In this document: piece by piece, positions 17,739-27,308 of the stretch
Numbering within the stretch: the first letter of the stretch is position 1
Layout of the letters: each line of letters begins with the position of its first letter
Assembly: GCA_015075325.1 (NCBI GenBank)
Contig: JABTUP010000008.1
Location: forward strand, 62,001 to 126,000
Length of the DNA: 64,000 nucleotides
From: Flavobacteriales bacterium
Lineage (GTDB): Bacteria > Bacteroidota > Bacteroidia > Flavobacteriales_E > Vicingaceae
Direction of reading: 5' to 3'
Program-made: the position numbers and the translations under genes
Notes under the pieces: generated by a model
Databases searched by the model: none
What the model was told of the DNA's origin: nothing
Seen by the model: the letters and a program-made list of their open reading frames with translations, nothing else

Positions 17739-18944
17739 ATGAAATCGACTAAGCAATTTTTGGCAAACAACTTTATTTTACTCTCCTTTGGATTTTGCTT
17801 TTCATTCTTTTCTTCTTTTGGACAAACTTTTGTTATTTCGCTTTATGTTCCTTATTTACAGCGTGATTTTAATTTGTCTGATGGTTTGTTCAGTAGTATT
17901 TATGGAGTAGCAACTCTTGCTGGAGCATTTACAATAAATTGGTTGGGGCGTTTTATTGATAAAATAAGACTTACCACTTTTAGTATTCGTGTGTTAATTG
18001 CTTATGCGTTTGCACTTGTTTTGCTTTCACAAGCCTACTATTTACCTGTTCTTTTTTTAGGTATTTATGGCGTTCGGTTATTTGGTCAAGGATTAATGAT
18101 ACACATATCTATTACCAGCATGGCTCGATTTTTTAATCAAAACAGGGGTAAAGCAATTAGTATTTCTGCTTTAGGACATCCTTTTAGCGAGGCTTTTTTG
18201 CCAGCTTTAGTAGTGGCTTCGTTGGTTTATTTTGGTTGGAGAATTTCGTTAGTGTTTTCGGCTGTATTAATACTAATGATGATACCTCTTACTGTTTATT
18301 TACTGCTTAAAAACCGAAAGTTTTCGCAACTCAAAATGTATTTTCCTGCAATAGTCACTAAAGAGGAAGTAGAGCAAGCAAAAACCATGAGTTTACTTAA
18401 AAACAAGTTTTTTTGGATGATGGCTCCAATGGCTATTGTATCGGGTGCTACAGGAACGGGTTATTTGTTTTTTCAACTTAAATTAGGCGAAATTAAAGGC
18501 TGGTCTCCAACTTTTATTGCTGCAGCTTTTGCGGCTTATGCTGTAGCAAATGCCTTAACCGGTCTGTTGGGTGGTTTTTTATCCGATAAGTTTACAGGCA
18601 AAAAACTATTTCCTTTTACTTTATTTCCTTTTGCAATGGGTTTAATAGTGCTAGTATTGTTTAATGGATGGTGGGTATATGTGGTTTTTATTGCCTCTAT
18701 TGGATTTTCAAATGGTTTTGGGAGTTCGGTTAAAAATACCGCTATGGCAGAATTGTTTGGAACCAAAATGTTGGGCTCGATTAGAAGTTTATTTACCACG
18801 CTTACCGTGTTTTCTACCGCTTTAGGTCCTTTGTTTTTCGGTATATTGCTTGATGCTGGATATTCTTTTGAACTAATTTCGGTAATGGCATTGATTCTGT
18901 TTGTTTTAGCAACAATTAATAGTTTAAGGATTTTGAAATATTAA
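17739..18944 (+). CDS. MFS transporter
   Basis: 401 residues with about 12 hydrophobic segments in two halves. Loop motif GRFIDKIR between helices 2 and 3 corresponds to the MFS signature, and GGFLSDKFTGKK is its counterpart in the second half. RFFNQNRGKAISISALGHPFSEAFLP resembles monocarboxylate/oxalate-type MFS members. Substrate unknown. It is divergent from the XRE regulator, so it may be a target of the palindrome cluster. Confidence 0.87.
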   Translation: MKSTKQFLANNFILLSFGFCFSFFSSFGQTFVISLYVPYLQRDFNLSDGLFSSIYGVATLAGAFTINWLGRFIDKIRLTTFSIRVLIAYAFALVLLSQAYYLPVLFLGIYGVRLFGQGLMIHISITSMARFFNQNRGKAISISALGHPFSEAFLPALVVASLVYFGWRISLVFSAVLILMMIPLTVYLLLKNRKFSQLKMYFPAIVTKEEVEQAKTMSLLKNKFFWMMAPMAIVSGATGTGYLFFQLKLGEIKGWSPTFIAAAFAAYAVANALTGLLGGFLSDKFTGKKLFPFTLFPFAMGLIVLVLFNGWWVYVVFIASIGFSNGFGSSVKNTAMAELFGTKMLGSIRSLFTTLTVFSTALGPLFFGILLDAGYSFELISVMALILFVLATINSLRILKY

Positions 18945-18991
18945 TTAAAAATAATAACCAAAACAAAACACCATAATTTCAAAAACAATCT

Positions 18992-18999
18992 TAGTTTTG
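18992..18999 (+). promoter_or_regulatory. -7 promoter element for typA
   Basis: TAGTTTTG fits TAnnTTTG, 18 bp before the typA ATG. Confidence 0.5.
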
Positions 19000-19016
19000 C
19001 ACCCTTAAAAATTTAT

Positions 19017-20780
19017 ATGGAATCGATTAGAAATATTGCAATTATTGCCCACGTTGACCACGGTAAAACCACATTGGTTGATAAAATTATAGACCAATGT
19101 AAAACCCTAGATGATAGAGTAGAACGTACCGAATTGTTGTTGGACAATAATGATTTAGAGAGAGAAAGAGGAATTACCATATTAGCAAAAAACGTAAGCG
19201 TTCAATACAACGGTGTTAAAATAAATGTTATTGACACTCCTGGTCACGCCGATTTTGGTGGCGAAGTGGAGCGTGTACTTAAAATGGCAGATGGTGTATT
19301 GTTATTAGTAGATGCCTTTGAAGGAGCGATGCCTCAAACACGATTTGTTTTAGGAAAAGCATTGGAACTAGGTTTAAAACCTATTGTTGTTGTAAATAAA
19401 GTTGATAAAGAAAATTGTACACCAATTTTAGTACAAGAATCGATATTTGATTTAATGTTTAGTCTTGGTGCTACTGAAGAGCAATTGGATTTTTCTACAA
19501 TATTTGGTTCAGCAAAACAAGGTTGGATGAGTACTGACCACGAAAAACCAACTACCAATATTATTCCTTTATTAGATGCTATTGTTGAGAATATTCCTGA
19601 AGCTCCATATGTTGCTGGAACTCCGCAAATGCAAATTACTTCATTAGATTATTCAAAATTTGTTGGTAGAATAGCCATTGGTAGAATTTTTAGAGGTGAT
19701 TTAGAAGAAAATAAAGATTACATCTTGTGCAAAAACGGTGGTGTAAAAAAGAAAGTTAGAATTAAAGAGCTTTTTGTTTTTGAAGGAATGGGTAAAACCA
19801 AAGTGAGTAAAGCAAGAAGTGGAGATATTTGTGCAATAGTAGGTATTGATGATTTTGAAATTGGCGATACGGTTGCTGATTTAAACAATCCTGAAGAACT
19901 TTCAAGAATCGCGATTGATGAGCCAACCATGAGTATGTTGTTTACCATAAACACTTCTCCATTTTTTGGTAAAGAAGGTAAGTATGTTACTTCTCGCCAT
20001 TTAAGAGACCGTTTGTATCAAGAATTAGAAAAAAACTTGGCATTACGTGTTGAAGATACTGGCTCGGAAGATAAATTCAATGTTTTTGGTCGTGGTGTGT
20101 TGCATTTATCTGTTCTTATCGAAACCATGCGAAGAGAGGGTTATGAGTTACAAGTGGGTAAACCACAAGTAATTTATAAGGAAGTTGATGGACAAAAGTA
20201 TGAGCCATACGAAACATTAGTTATTGATGTGCCAGAAGAATACGCTAGCAAAGCTATTGATATTGTAACACAACGAAAAGGCGATATGTTGGTAATGGAG
20301 CCAAAAGGCGATTTACAACATTTGGAGTTTGATATTCCATCGAGAGGTTTGATTGGAATGAGAAATAATATGCTTACTGCAACTGCTGGTAATGCTGTAA
20401 TGACTCATCGTTTTAGAGAATATGGCCCGTTTAAAGGACCAATTCCAGAGCGTAACAAAGGTTCGTTAATTTCAATGGAAAGTGGTCCAGCAACTGCTTT
20501 TGCTATTAACCGTTTGCAAGATAGAGGTCGTTTCTTTGTTGATCCAGGTGAAAATTTATACAAAGGTCAAGTAATAGGCGAACACACAAGAGATAATGAT
20601 TTAGAAGTAAACGTGATTAAAGGAAAGCAATTAACCAATATGAGAGCTTCAGGTTCTGATGAGGGAACTAAAATTGCTCCCAAAATTAAATTTTCATTAG
20701 AAGAATCGATGGAGTATATACAAGCTGATGAATACTTAGAAGTAACACCATTGAGTTTAAGAATGAGAAAAATTAGGTAA
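19017..20780 (+). CDS. typA: Ribosome-associated translational GTPase TypA/BipA
   Basis: 587 residues. The GTPase domain contains AHVDHGKTTL (G1), RGITI (G2), DTPGHADFGGEVERVL (G3) and NKVD (G4). Domain II and the EF-G-like domains III/V follow, then the BipA-specific C-terminal domain with RDNDLEVNVIKGKQLTNMRASGSDEG. It binds 70S ribosomes and affects 50S assembly and stress or cold adaptation. Monocistronic, with its own promoter and terminator. Confidence 0.96.
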   Translation: MESIRNIAIIAHVDHGKTTLVDKIIDQCKTLDDRVERTELLLDNNDLERERGITILAKNVSVQYNGVKINVIDTPGHADFGGEVERVLKMADGVLLLVDAFEGAMPQTRFVLGKALELGLKPIVVVNKVDKENCTPILVQESIFDLMFSLGATEEQLDFSTIFGSAKQGWMSTDHEKPTTNIIPLLDAIVENIPEAPYVAGTPQMQITSLDYSKFVGRIAIGRIFRGDLEENKDYILCKNGGVKKKVRIKELFVFEGMGKTKVSKARSGDICAIVGIDDFEIGDTVADLNNPEELSRIAIDEPTMSMLFTINTSPFFGKEGKYVTSRHLRDRLYQELEKNLALRVEDTGSEDKFNVFGRGVLHLSVLIETMRREGYELQVGKPQVIYKEVDGQKYEPYETLVIDVPEEYASKAIDIVTQRKGDMLVMEPKGDLQHLEFDIPSRGLIGMRNNMLTATAGNAVMTHRFREYGPFKGPIPERNKGSLISMESGPATAFAINRLQDRGRFFVDPGENLYKGQVIGEHTRDNDLEVNVIKGKQLTNMRASGSDEGTKIAPKIKFSLEESMEYIQADEYLEVTPLSLRMRKIR

Positions 20781-20799
20781 TAAAAAAAACATTAAAGAT

Positions 20800-20828
20800 A
20801 AGCCTCATGTTATTGAGGCTTTTTTTTT
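20800..20828 (+). terminator. typA terminator overlapping the 3' end of the GNAT gene
   Basis: AAGCCTCA pairs with TGAGGCTT around TGTTAT, then T8. The distal arm and T run double as the last codons of the convergent gene. Confidence 0.8.
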
Positions 20829-21373
20829 GCAAAAATTTCAGCATTACACTTGCAAGGAGGAGTTCCGCAAATAGCACAATTGTATTTTTTTTCGATACTA
20901 TCGTTATACCAATAATGGGTAATGGTTTTTATGGATTCAAAACCATTTTTTATCAATAGTTTTTTCATTGCTTCAGAGCCATCTTTAACCCAATAAATAC
21001 TGGTTAAAAAATCGACATCATAAGGAATGCTTTTTATAGATTCATTTAACAAATAATCACCATAACCTTTGTTTCTATATTCTTCATTAATAGCTATTTG
21101 ATTTAATTTAGCTATAGCATTACTTGAGTTAAAAAAGTTGTTTAAAAAATGCTTTTCTGAATAAAATAAATTTGATATTTCTGATGTTGCTGCCACTTCC
21201 CAAATAGCAAAACCAATGAGTTTATTGTCTTTTTTTAAACAGAAAGAGCGGTAGTTATTTGATTCTAAAGTAAAATGAATGAAATCAGTTGTTAAGAAAT
21301 CTTTTCCAAATGTGTTGTCGGAAAGAGATGATACCGACAACACATCGCTATGTTGCATTTCACAAATAACCAT
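20810..21373 (-). CDS. GNAT-family N-acetyltransferase with Cys-rich tail
   Basis: 187 residues. The acetyl-CoA-binding segment is IAINEEYRNKGYGDYLLNESI, preceded by FCLKKDNKLIGFAIWEV, typical of RimI-like GNAT enzymes. The extra C-terminal tail YNCAICGTPPCKCNAEIFAKKK has four cysteines and could bind a metal, which is unusual for the family. Last of three overlapping genes (methyltransferase, ZIP, GNAT): its ATG shares one base with the ZIP stop codon. Confidence 0.8.
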   Translation of the reverse strand: MVICEMQHSDVLSVSSLSDNTFGKDFLTTDFIHFTLESNNYRSFCLKKDNKLIGFAIWEVAATSEISNLFYSEKHFLNNFFNSSNAIAKLNQIAINEEYRNKGYGDYLLNESIKSIPYDVDFLTSIYWVKDGSEAMKKLLIKNGFESIKTITHYWYNDSIEKKYNCAICGTPPCKCNAEIFAKKKPQ

Positions 21374-22095
21374 TAAAGAAGAACCAAAATAGCTGTAAAT
21401 AATCCTATAATAATAACTAAGAATTTTTTTAGATTAAATTTATGAGCTTCACTGGTTTCAAACAAAATAGTGGTAGAAACATGTAATAAAATACCCACTG
21501 CTAATGCGTTTAAAACAGATACGTTGTTTAATAATATTTTGCCATAAGTAGATGCTAAGAATAAACCTACTGGAGCTGTAAGTGAGAAAATAACAACACT
21601 CAATAATCTAGATTTAAAGCTAATTTTATTTGTAAACATAATAGTAGCTAATATTATGGTAATAGGTATTTTATGTATAATGATTCCTGCAAGCAAAGAA
21701 TTGTTGCTAAAGTGGTGTTCGTGGTAATGATTGGGCTCAACCAATGCCATTCCTTCAACAAAGGAATGTACACACAAACTCAAAAATAAGGCATAAGGAA
21801 ATATTTTTTTTTCTTTATTCGGGTGATAATGCCCGTGTTCTATACCTTTTGAGAAAAATTCTAACAATATCTGTAATAAAAAACCAACTAAAATAAAGAT
21901 GCCTACACTATAAGAGTAATCGTGATACAATTCGGGGATTAAGTGTAAAAAGCAAATCGCCAATAAAAAAGAACCACTAAAAGAAAGCAACAACTTAATA
22001 TTTGCTGATAATGAAGGCTTAAAATACATTACCACCAATCCACTAACTAAAGGAGCTAAGAAAAGAATAGTATAAGTGAAAGGTATTTCCATCAT
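21373..22095 (-). CDS. ZIP-family divalent metal transporter
   Basis: 240 residues with about eight hydrophobic segments. The conserved metal-path helices are SLCVHSFVEGMALVEP (HxxxEG) and NNSLLAGIIIHKIPITI, with a His-rich loop between helices (GHYHPNKEKK, HYHEHH). It probably imports zinc or another divalent cation across the inner membrane. ATGA overlap with the upstream methyltransferase and TAATG overlap with the downstream GNAT show a tight operon. Confidence 0.88.
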   Translation of the reverse strand: MMEIPFTYTILFLAPLVSGLVVMYFKPSLSANIKLLLSFSGSFLLAICFLHLIPELYHDYSYSVGIFILVGFLLQILLEFFSKGIEHGHYHPNKEKKIFPYALFLSLCVHSFVEGMALVEPNHYHEHHFSNNSLLAGIIIHKIPITIILATIMFTNKISFKSRLLSVVIFSLTAPVGLFLASTYGKILLNNVSVLNALAVGILLHVSTTILFETSEAHKFNLKKFLVIIIGLFTAILVLL

Positions 22096-22835
22096 TTTTT
22101 TGCAATAATAATTAAACGTTCCGAGGTATTTTCATCAAATGGATTTAATGAATAGTCTCCAAAAGTAGTCTCAATTTTTAAATTAGCCTGAGTTAAGTAA
22201 TTAATAAAATCATTTAAATGCAATATTTTTACCCTTTCTGTATAATGATAATGTTGATTTTTGTCGTTAAACTCAATATGTTTTACAATAAAATCATGTT
22301 CAATTTCTTTTTTAATATTAAATGTAATGCCTTCAATTTGTTTTACTTCCGAAAGAGTTAAATTACCAAGCGTATAATTTACATTCATAAAATCTATTAC
22401 TAAAACTCCGTCTTTAACCAAGCTAGCAGAAATTGCATCTATTGCTTTTTGATTATCTTCTTCATTAATAAAGTAACCGAAACTCGTAAATAAGTTAAAG
22501 GCAAAATGGTAGTAATTTGTTTTTAAAGGAATTCGAATGTCGTTTACATGAAACTTTAAATGCTGATTTTCATGTTTTTTTGCATCAATAATGCTGTTTT
22601 CCGATAAATCAAAACCATCGGTAGTATAGCCTTGTTTGCTTATAAATAAAGAATGTCTCCCTTTTCCACAAGCAACATCAAGCATTTTTGAAGATTTTTC
22701 AGGAGCTAAATAAGATAAAATATTACATATAAAATGCTCAGCCTCAATATGATTTCTATCCTTATATAACAAGTGATAATAAGGAGAATTAAACCAATCT
22801 TCAAACCAATTAAATTTATCTTGTTTGTTTTGCAT
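22092..22835 (-). CDS. Class I SAM-dependent methyltransferase
   Basis: 247 residues with SAM-binding motif I MLDVACGKGRHSLFISKQG, acidic motif II-like GFDLSENSIIDAKK, and FNLFTSFGYFINEEDNQKAI. Substrate unknown. First gene of the operon with ZIP and GNAT genes. A TATTTTTG -7 element lies on the minus strand at 22858-22865. Confidence 0.88.
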   Translation of the reverse strand: MQNKQDKFNWFEDWFNSPYYHLLYKDRNHIEAEHFICNILSYLAPEKSSKMLDVACGKGRHSLFISKQGYTTDGFDLSENSIIDAKKHENQHLKFHVNDIRIPLKTNYYHFAFNLFTSFGYFINEEDNQKAIDAISASLVKDGVLVIDFMNVNYTLGNLTLSEVKQIEGITFNIKKEIEHDFIVKHIEFNDKNQHYHYTERVKILHLNDFINYLTQANLKIETTFGDYSLNPFDENTSERLIIIAKK

Positions 22836-22857
22836 TATTATTTTTATCTTTCAATCG

Positions 22858-22865
22858 CAAAAATA
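22858..22865 (-). promoter_or_regulatory. -7 promoter element for the methyltransferase operon
   Basis: TATTTTTG on the minus strand (CAAAAATA on plus) fits TAnnTTTG, 22 bp before the start codon. Confidence 0.5.
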
Positions 22866-22888
22866 ACTTATTATAAACAAAGTATCAG

Positions 22889-25800
22889 GTGCGTATTTTT
22901 ATTCTTTATTCTTTTTTACTAATTACCATTTATTCAAATGGTCAATTTTCTAAGCCGTTTGTAAAAAATTACACACCAAAAGATTATCAAGCCTTTTTTC
23001 AAAATTGGGATGCTATACAGGATAAAAAAGGGGTGATGTATTTTGCAAATAATTATGGTGTGCTTACTTTTTCTGGTAATAAATGGGAGATAATAAGTGC
23101 TCCTAATGAATCAATAATTAGGTCGTTAGAATTAAACAAAGAAGGAAAAGTGGTTGTAGGAGGATATAATGAAATTGGAATTATAGAAAGTGATGCACAA
23201 GGCAAACCATATTTTAATTCGATTACCACAACATTACCTGATGAGTACAAGGATTTTGGAAGCGTATGGAACATTGTTCAATTAATGGATATTACTTATT
23301 TTTCTACTGATAGGTATATTTTAAAATACAAAAACGGACAACTAACAAAAGTATTAGACAAAGGAGGTAAGCTTTTTACTAAAATTGCTAACACCATTTA
23401 TGTTTCTACCGATTCATCAGGTTTAATGGAATTTAAAGATGATAAACTATTGAAATTACCAAATGGCGATTTTTTTAGAAGCATGAAGATATATGCTGTG
23501 GTACAAAAAAGAGATGGGTTAATGGTTATTTCTAAAGATAATGGATTGTATTATTATGATGCTGATACTATTTATGAAATGGGAGATAATAAAGTTAGGG
23601 ATATTTTAAAGCAATCGGACTTGTATTCAGCCATTACATTGCCTGATGGATACATATGTATATCAACCTTAAAGAATGGAGTTATTATTTTAAACCAGAT
23701 TGGTGAAATAGTTGAAATATTTAATCAAGAGAGTGGTATTCAGCATCAAACCTGTTGGAAATCTTATTTTGATAAACAAGGCAACTTATGGTTAATGTTA
23801 GATAAAGGAATTACAAAAATTGAATACAATAGTCCGTTTTCTACTTATAACATTAATTCAGAAATCGAAGGAACTATAATGAGTATAAATAGGTTTAATA
23901 ATAAGTTGTATATAGCTACATCAATAGGTTTGTATAGTTCTGTTACAACATCAACACCTTTAGGTGATAAAATGGAATTTGTTTTACTCTCTGAAATCAA
24001 ATCACAATGTTGGGATTTACTAAAGTTCAATGATGATTTATTGGTGGCTACAAGCGGTGGTGTTTTTGGTATTGATAGAAAAAATAAAGTAACTCAATAC
24101 AACAATGATATTGTTTATGTGTTAAAAAAATCAAAATACTATTCCAATCTTTTATTTACAGGAAAAGAAAGTGGTTTGTCTTTTGTGCTTTTTAATAAAA
24201 ACTGGAGAGAAGAGGAATTGGAAACTATCGATACTCAAGTTCGAAGTATAGAAGAAGAATCAGAGCAAAATTTATGGGCAGGAACCTATGTGAGTGGTGC
24301 TATAAATCTTACCTATGAATTATCGCCTGAGTTTAAGGTAATGAATTCTTTTGCAAAACAATATAGTTATGACCAAGGTTTAAATGGTTATGAAGTGGAT
24401 GTCTTTACCTATAATAATGAATTGGTGTTTAGTACAGATATAGGTTTAATGAAGAAAATTAATAAAAATGACAGTCTTGTTTTTTATCCTGATACTACTT
24501 TTGGAGCATCTTTCGCTAATAATACTAGGTTGATATATAGATTAAAAGAAGATAACTTCCATAATGTGTGGATGTATGCACCTATTAAAAATGCTATTAA
24601 CAATGAACCTTTAGGTTTTGTAAAGCCACACAATAATGCTTATATATTTAATTACCAACAATTTAATAGATTGCCACAAGGTATTATATATTCAATTTAC
24701 CCAGATTACAATAGCGACGTTTGGTTAGGTGGAGTAGAAGGATTGTTTAAGTATGACCATTTAAAAAATTCTGTAAAATACAATGCTATTTTTTATACGA
24801 TTTTAAATAAAGTAACTATTGGGCATGATTCAGTTATTCACGTTGGTGTTTATTCCATTGCAAAAGAAAAATTGATGTTAGCGTATGATTTTAACAACAT
24901 TCAATTTGAATTTAGTTGTACCAATTTTCTTAATGAAGAACGAAATCAGTTTCAATATAAATTAGAAGGATTTGATGATGATTGGTCTGATTGGTCTTAC
25001 GAAAGTAAAAAACAGTACACTAACTTGTTTGAAGGTGATTATATTTTTAAAGTTCGTTCAAAAAATATTTTTAATGAACAAGGAATACAAATAGTTTATA
25101 GGTTCTCTATTTTACCTCCATGGTATAGAACCTGGATTGCTTATATTTCTTATTTATTTCTATTAATTATTCTCATCTGGCTTATTGTTAGATTGAGTGT
25201 GTATCGATTAAAGTTGGCTAATTTAAAGCTAGAAAATATAATAAAATTAAGAACAAAAGAAATACGAGATAAGAACAATCAGTTGTCAGAAGCGCTTACA
25301 GACATTAAAGACAGTATTAATTACGCTAAAAGACTACAAGAGGCTATTTTACCTAAACCAACAGAGATTAAAACTATTTTTCCAGAGAATTTCATTTTAT
25401 TTTTACCAAGAGATATTGTAAGTGGTGATTTTTATTGGATTAGTGAAAAAAATGGAGCAAAAATCATTGTTGTTGCTGATTGTACTGGACACGGTGTTCC
25501 TGGAGCATTTGTTTCCATGTTGGGTAACGACTTACTTAATCAAATTATTAATGAAAGAGGAATTATTAATCCCTCTGAGATTCTAATTCAACTAAATCAA
25601 GGGGTACAAAAAGCGTTTAAAAGTGATGATTTATCAACTAATAGTAATGATGGAATGGATATTTCCATTGTTGCAATTAATAATGATGAAATGATTTACG
25701 CAGGTGCAAATCGCCCAATTTTTATCATTAGAAATAAAGAATTAATCGAATTAAAACCAGACAAATTGCCCATAGGAGGAAGAACGGCTTTTGACTTTAA

Positions 25801-26053
25801 ATACACAAACCAAATTTTCCAACTCTTAAATGATGATATAGTTTATCAACTTAGTGATGGGTATGCAGATCAATTTGGTGGAATCAACAATAAAAAATTT
25901 CTTATAAAAAGACTTAAGGATTTATTGTTGAAAAATTCAGAATTATCTCTAGATAAACAAAAAGATGAGTTATTAATGGAGTTTTTGGAATGGAAAAAAG
26001 ATGTAACTCAACTTGATGATGTCTTAATTGTTGGAATAAAAGTAAAAATATAG
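22889..26053 (+). CDS. Two-component-propeller sensor with SpoIIE (PP2C) phosphatase output
   Basis: 1054 residues. A signal peptide (ILYSFLLITIYSNGQ) is followed by an extracytoplasmic beta-propeller region with repeats such as DKQGNLWLMLDKGI and PDYNSDVWLGGVEGL, then a Y_Y_Y domain (NQFQYKLEGFDDDWSDW), one membrane helix (about residues 750-775), a coiled coil, and a cytoplasmic SpoIIE-type PP2C domain (DIVSGDFYWISE, VVADCTGHGVPGAFVSMLG, DGMDISIVAI, DGYADQFGG). Start is GTG: an in-frame TAA lies five codons upstream and no ATG fits. Directly upstream of siaB/siaC-like genes, it matches the SiaA role: a signal-controlled phosphatase acting on SiaC. Confidence 0.9.
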   Translation: MRIFILYSFLLITIYSNGQFSKPFVKNYTPKDYQAFFQNWDAIQDKKGVMYFANNYGVLTFSGNKWEIISAPNESIIRSLELNKEGKVVVGGYNEIGIIESDAQGKPYFNSITTTLPDEYKDFGSVWNIVQLMDITYFSTDRYILKYKNGQLTKVLDKGGKLFTKIANTIYVSTDSSGLMEFKDDKLLKLPNGDFFRSMKIYAVVQKRDGLMVISKDNGLYYYDADTIYEMGDNKVRDILKQSDLYSAITLPDGYICISTLKNGVIILNQIGEIVEIFNQESGIQHQTCWKSYFDKQGNLWLMLDKGITKIEYNSPFSTYNINSEIEGTIMSINRFNNKLYIATSIGLYSSVTTSTPLGDKMEFVLLSEIKSQCWDLLKFNDDLLVATSGGVFGIDRKNKVTQYNNDIVYVLKKSKYYSNLLFTGKESGLSFVLFNKNWREEELETIDTQVRSIEEESEQNLWAGTYVSGAINLTYELSPEFKVMNSFAKQYSYDQGLNGYEVDVFTYNNELVFSTDIGLMKKINKNDSLVFYPDTTFGASFANNTRLIYRLKEDNFHNVWMYAPIKNAINNEPLGFVKPHNNAYIFNYQQFNRLPQGIIYSIYPDYNSDVWLGGVEGLFKYDHLKNSVKYNAIFYTILNKVTIGHDSVIHVGVYSIAKEKLMLAYDFNNIQFEFSCTNFLNEERNQFQYKLEGFDDDWSDWSYESKKQYTNLFEGDYIFKVRSKNIFNEQGIQIVYRFSILPPWYRTWIAYISYLFLLIILIWLIVRLSVYRLKLANLKLENIIKLRTKEIRDKNNQLSEALTDIKDSINYAKRLQEAILPKPTEIKTIFPENFILFLPRDIVSGDFYWISEKNGAKIIVVADCTGHGVPGAFVSMLGNDLLNQIINERGIINPSEILIQLNQGVQKAFKSDDLSTNSNDGMDISIVAINNDEMIYAGANRPIFIIRNKELIELKPDKLPIGGRTAFDFKYTNQIFQLLNDDIVYQLSDGYADQFGGINNKKFLIKRLKDLLLKNSELSLDKQKDELLMEFLEWKKDVTQLDDVLIVGIKVKI

Positions 26054-26180
26054 GTAAAAAATTACCTAATTACTATTCTTTTTCGATGAAAGAATACTTT
26101 TGATAGTTAAATTAGAGTAAAGAAAGCGGTAAAATGATTTTTGTTATTGAAATAAAAATTAAAAATAAATAATTAAAAAG

Positions 26181-26210
26181 TTGAATTATTCAATCAAATT
26201 AATATCTTTG
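26181..26210 (+). promoter_or_regulatory. Promoter for the siaB-siaC genes
   Basis: TTG at 26181-26183 and TATCTTTG at 26203-26210, spaced 19 bp, match the Bacteroidota TTTG-N19-TAnnTTTG pattern, 32 bp before siaB. The two genes can thus be transcribed apart from the phosphatase gene. Confidence 0.6.
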
Positions 26211-26241
26211 AAATCGAAAATAAAAAGTTGAAGTGTAGCCA

Positions 26242-26787
26242 ATGGATAATATACACGATTTTTACAACATGATGGAGGATGGGAACATAATGCTTTCTTT
26301 TAAAGGAGAAGTAACTTCTGATTTGTTGACATCTATACTTCAGATTATGGAATCTAAGATGGAAACCTTAGATGAACCACCAAAAATCAAGAAAAAGGTT
26401 TACAATATTTTAGTAGAATGTTTACAAAATCTTTATCATCATATTGATGAAGATGATGCATTAACTGCTGCTAATGAGAAAACAGCTCTTTTCATGATTA
26501 GAAAAAATGATGATGGAGAGTATTCTATCATGACAGGTAATTACATTGCAAACGAAAACATTCATATTCTTAAAGCCAGATTGGATAAAATAAACAGTAT
26601 GGATAAAGAAGAATTGAAAGATTATTATAAAGAAGTATTAAATAACGGAGAAATGTCGGCCAAAGGTGGTGGTGGTTTAGGAATGATTGATATTGCTCGT
26701 AAATCGGGTAAAAAATTAGATTATGATTTTGCCAAAATAGATGATAAATTTTCGTTTTTTAGTTTAATAGTTAATATAGCACAATAA
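26242..26787 (+). CDS. SiaB-family protein kinase (DUF6272)
   Basis: 181 residues of the SiaB-like fold related to GHKL ATPases. A conserved N-box-like KKKVYNILVECLQNLYHHID and G-box-like GGGGLGMIDIARKSGKKLDYDF are seen. In Pseudomonas SiaB phosphorylates SiaC and the PP2C protein SiaA reverses it. Here the phosphatase gene lies just upstream and a SiaC-like gene 12 bp downstream, so the same switch is likely. Confidence 0.85.
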   Translation: MDNIHDFYNMMEDGNIMLSFKGEVTSDLLTSILQIMESKMETLDEPPKIKKKVYNILVECLQNLYHHIDEDDALTAANEKTALFMIRKNDDGEYSIMTGNYIANENIHILKARLDKINSMDKEELKDYYKEVLNNGEMSAKGGGGLGMIDIARKSGKKLDYDFAKIDDKFSFFSLIVNIAQ

Positions 26788-26799
26788 AAAAGATTTGAT

Positions 26800-27183
26800 A
26801 TGGAAGAATTAGTAATAGAAGGTACACCAAAAACCCCAACAATAAAGTTTAATCCAAACAACGGATACTTATTAGTAAGAGGTAGATCAATTCCTGAAAA
26901 CTCAATTGAGTTTTATAAACCATTAGTTGATGCTTTAGAGGCTTATAATAAAAATTCAAAACCGCAAACTAAAGTTGATATTCAATTAGAGTATTTTAAC
27001 ACCAGTTCATCTAAATGTATTTTAGATGTGTTTAAAAAATTAGAAGTAATCAACTCGGGTAGCAGCGAAGTAACCATTAATTGGTTTTACGAAGAAGATG
27101 ATGAAGACATGTTAGAAGCAGGGGAGGACTATCAAGCAATTATTAGCGTGCCATTTAAAATGGTTGAAGTAGAAGAGGACTAA
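26800..27183 (+). CDS. SiaC-family regulatory phosphoprotein (DUF1987)
   Basis: 127 residues. The segment LEYFNTSSSKCILDVFK holds the family phospho-acceptor region, with Thr at residue 68, the same number as the Thr phosphorylated in Pseudomonas SiaC. The N-terminus (PTIKFNPNNGYLLVRGRSIPENS) is typical. In Pseudomonas unphosphorylated SiaC activates the diguanylate cyclase SiaD; no cyclase gene is seen nearby, so the partner here is unknown. Ends at a strong terminator. Confidence 0.87.
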   Translation: MEELVIEGTPKTPTIKFNPNNGYLLVRGRSIPENSIEFYKPLVDALEAYNKNSKPQTKVDIQLEYFNTSSSKCILDVFKKLEVINSGSSEVTINWFYEEDDEDMLEAGEDYQAIISVPFKMVEVEED

Positions 27184-27203
27184 AAATCGAAAATAATTTA
27201 AAA

Positions 27204-27234
27204 AAAACGTCTCAATTTTTGAGACGTTTTTTTT
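27204..27234 (+). terminator. Terminator after the siaC-like gene
   Basis: AAAACGTCTCAA pairs perfectly with TTGAGACGTTTT around loop TTT, followed by T residues to 27234. Confidence 0.88.
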
Positions 27235-27308
27235 TGAGTATAGATTTCAATACTTTCGTTCGGCAACAAGAGGTTAAGAATATAATTAGAACTGATAAAA
27301 TTTATATA

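Noticed and set aside
27219..27308. Upstream extension of the hypothetical gene at 27309
   Set aside because: It begins inside the terminator stem of the siaC-like gene and has no conserved look.
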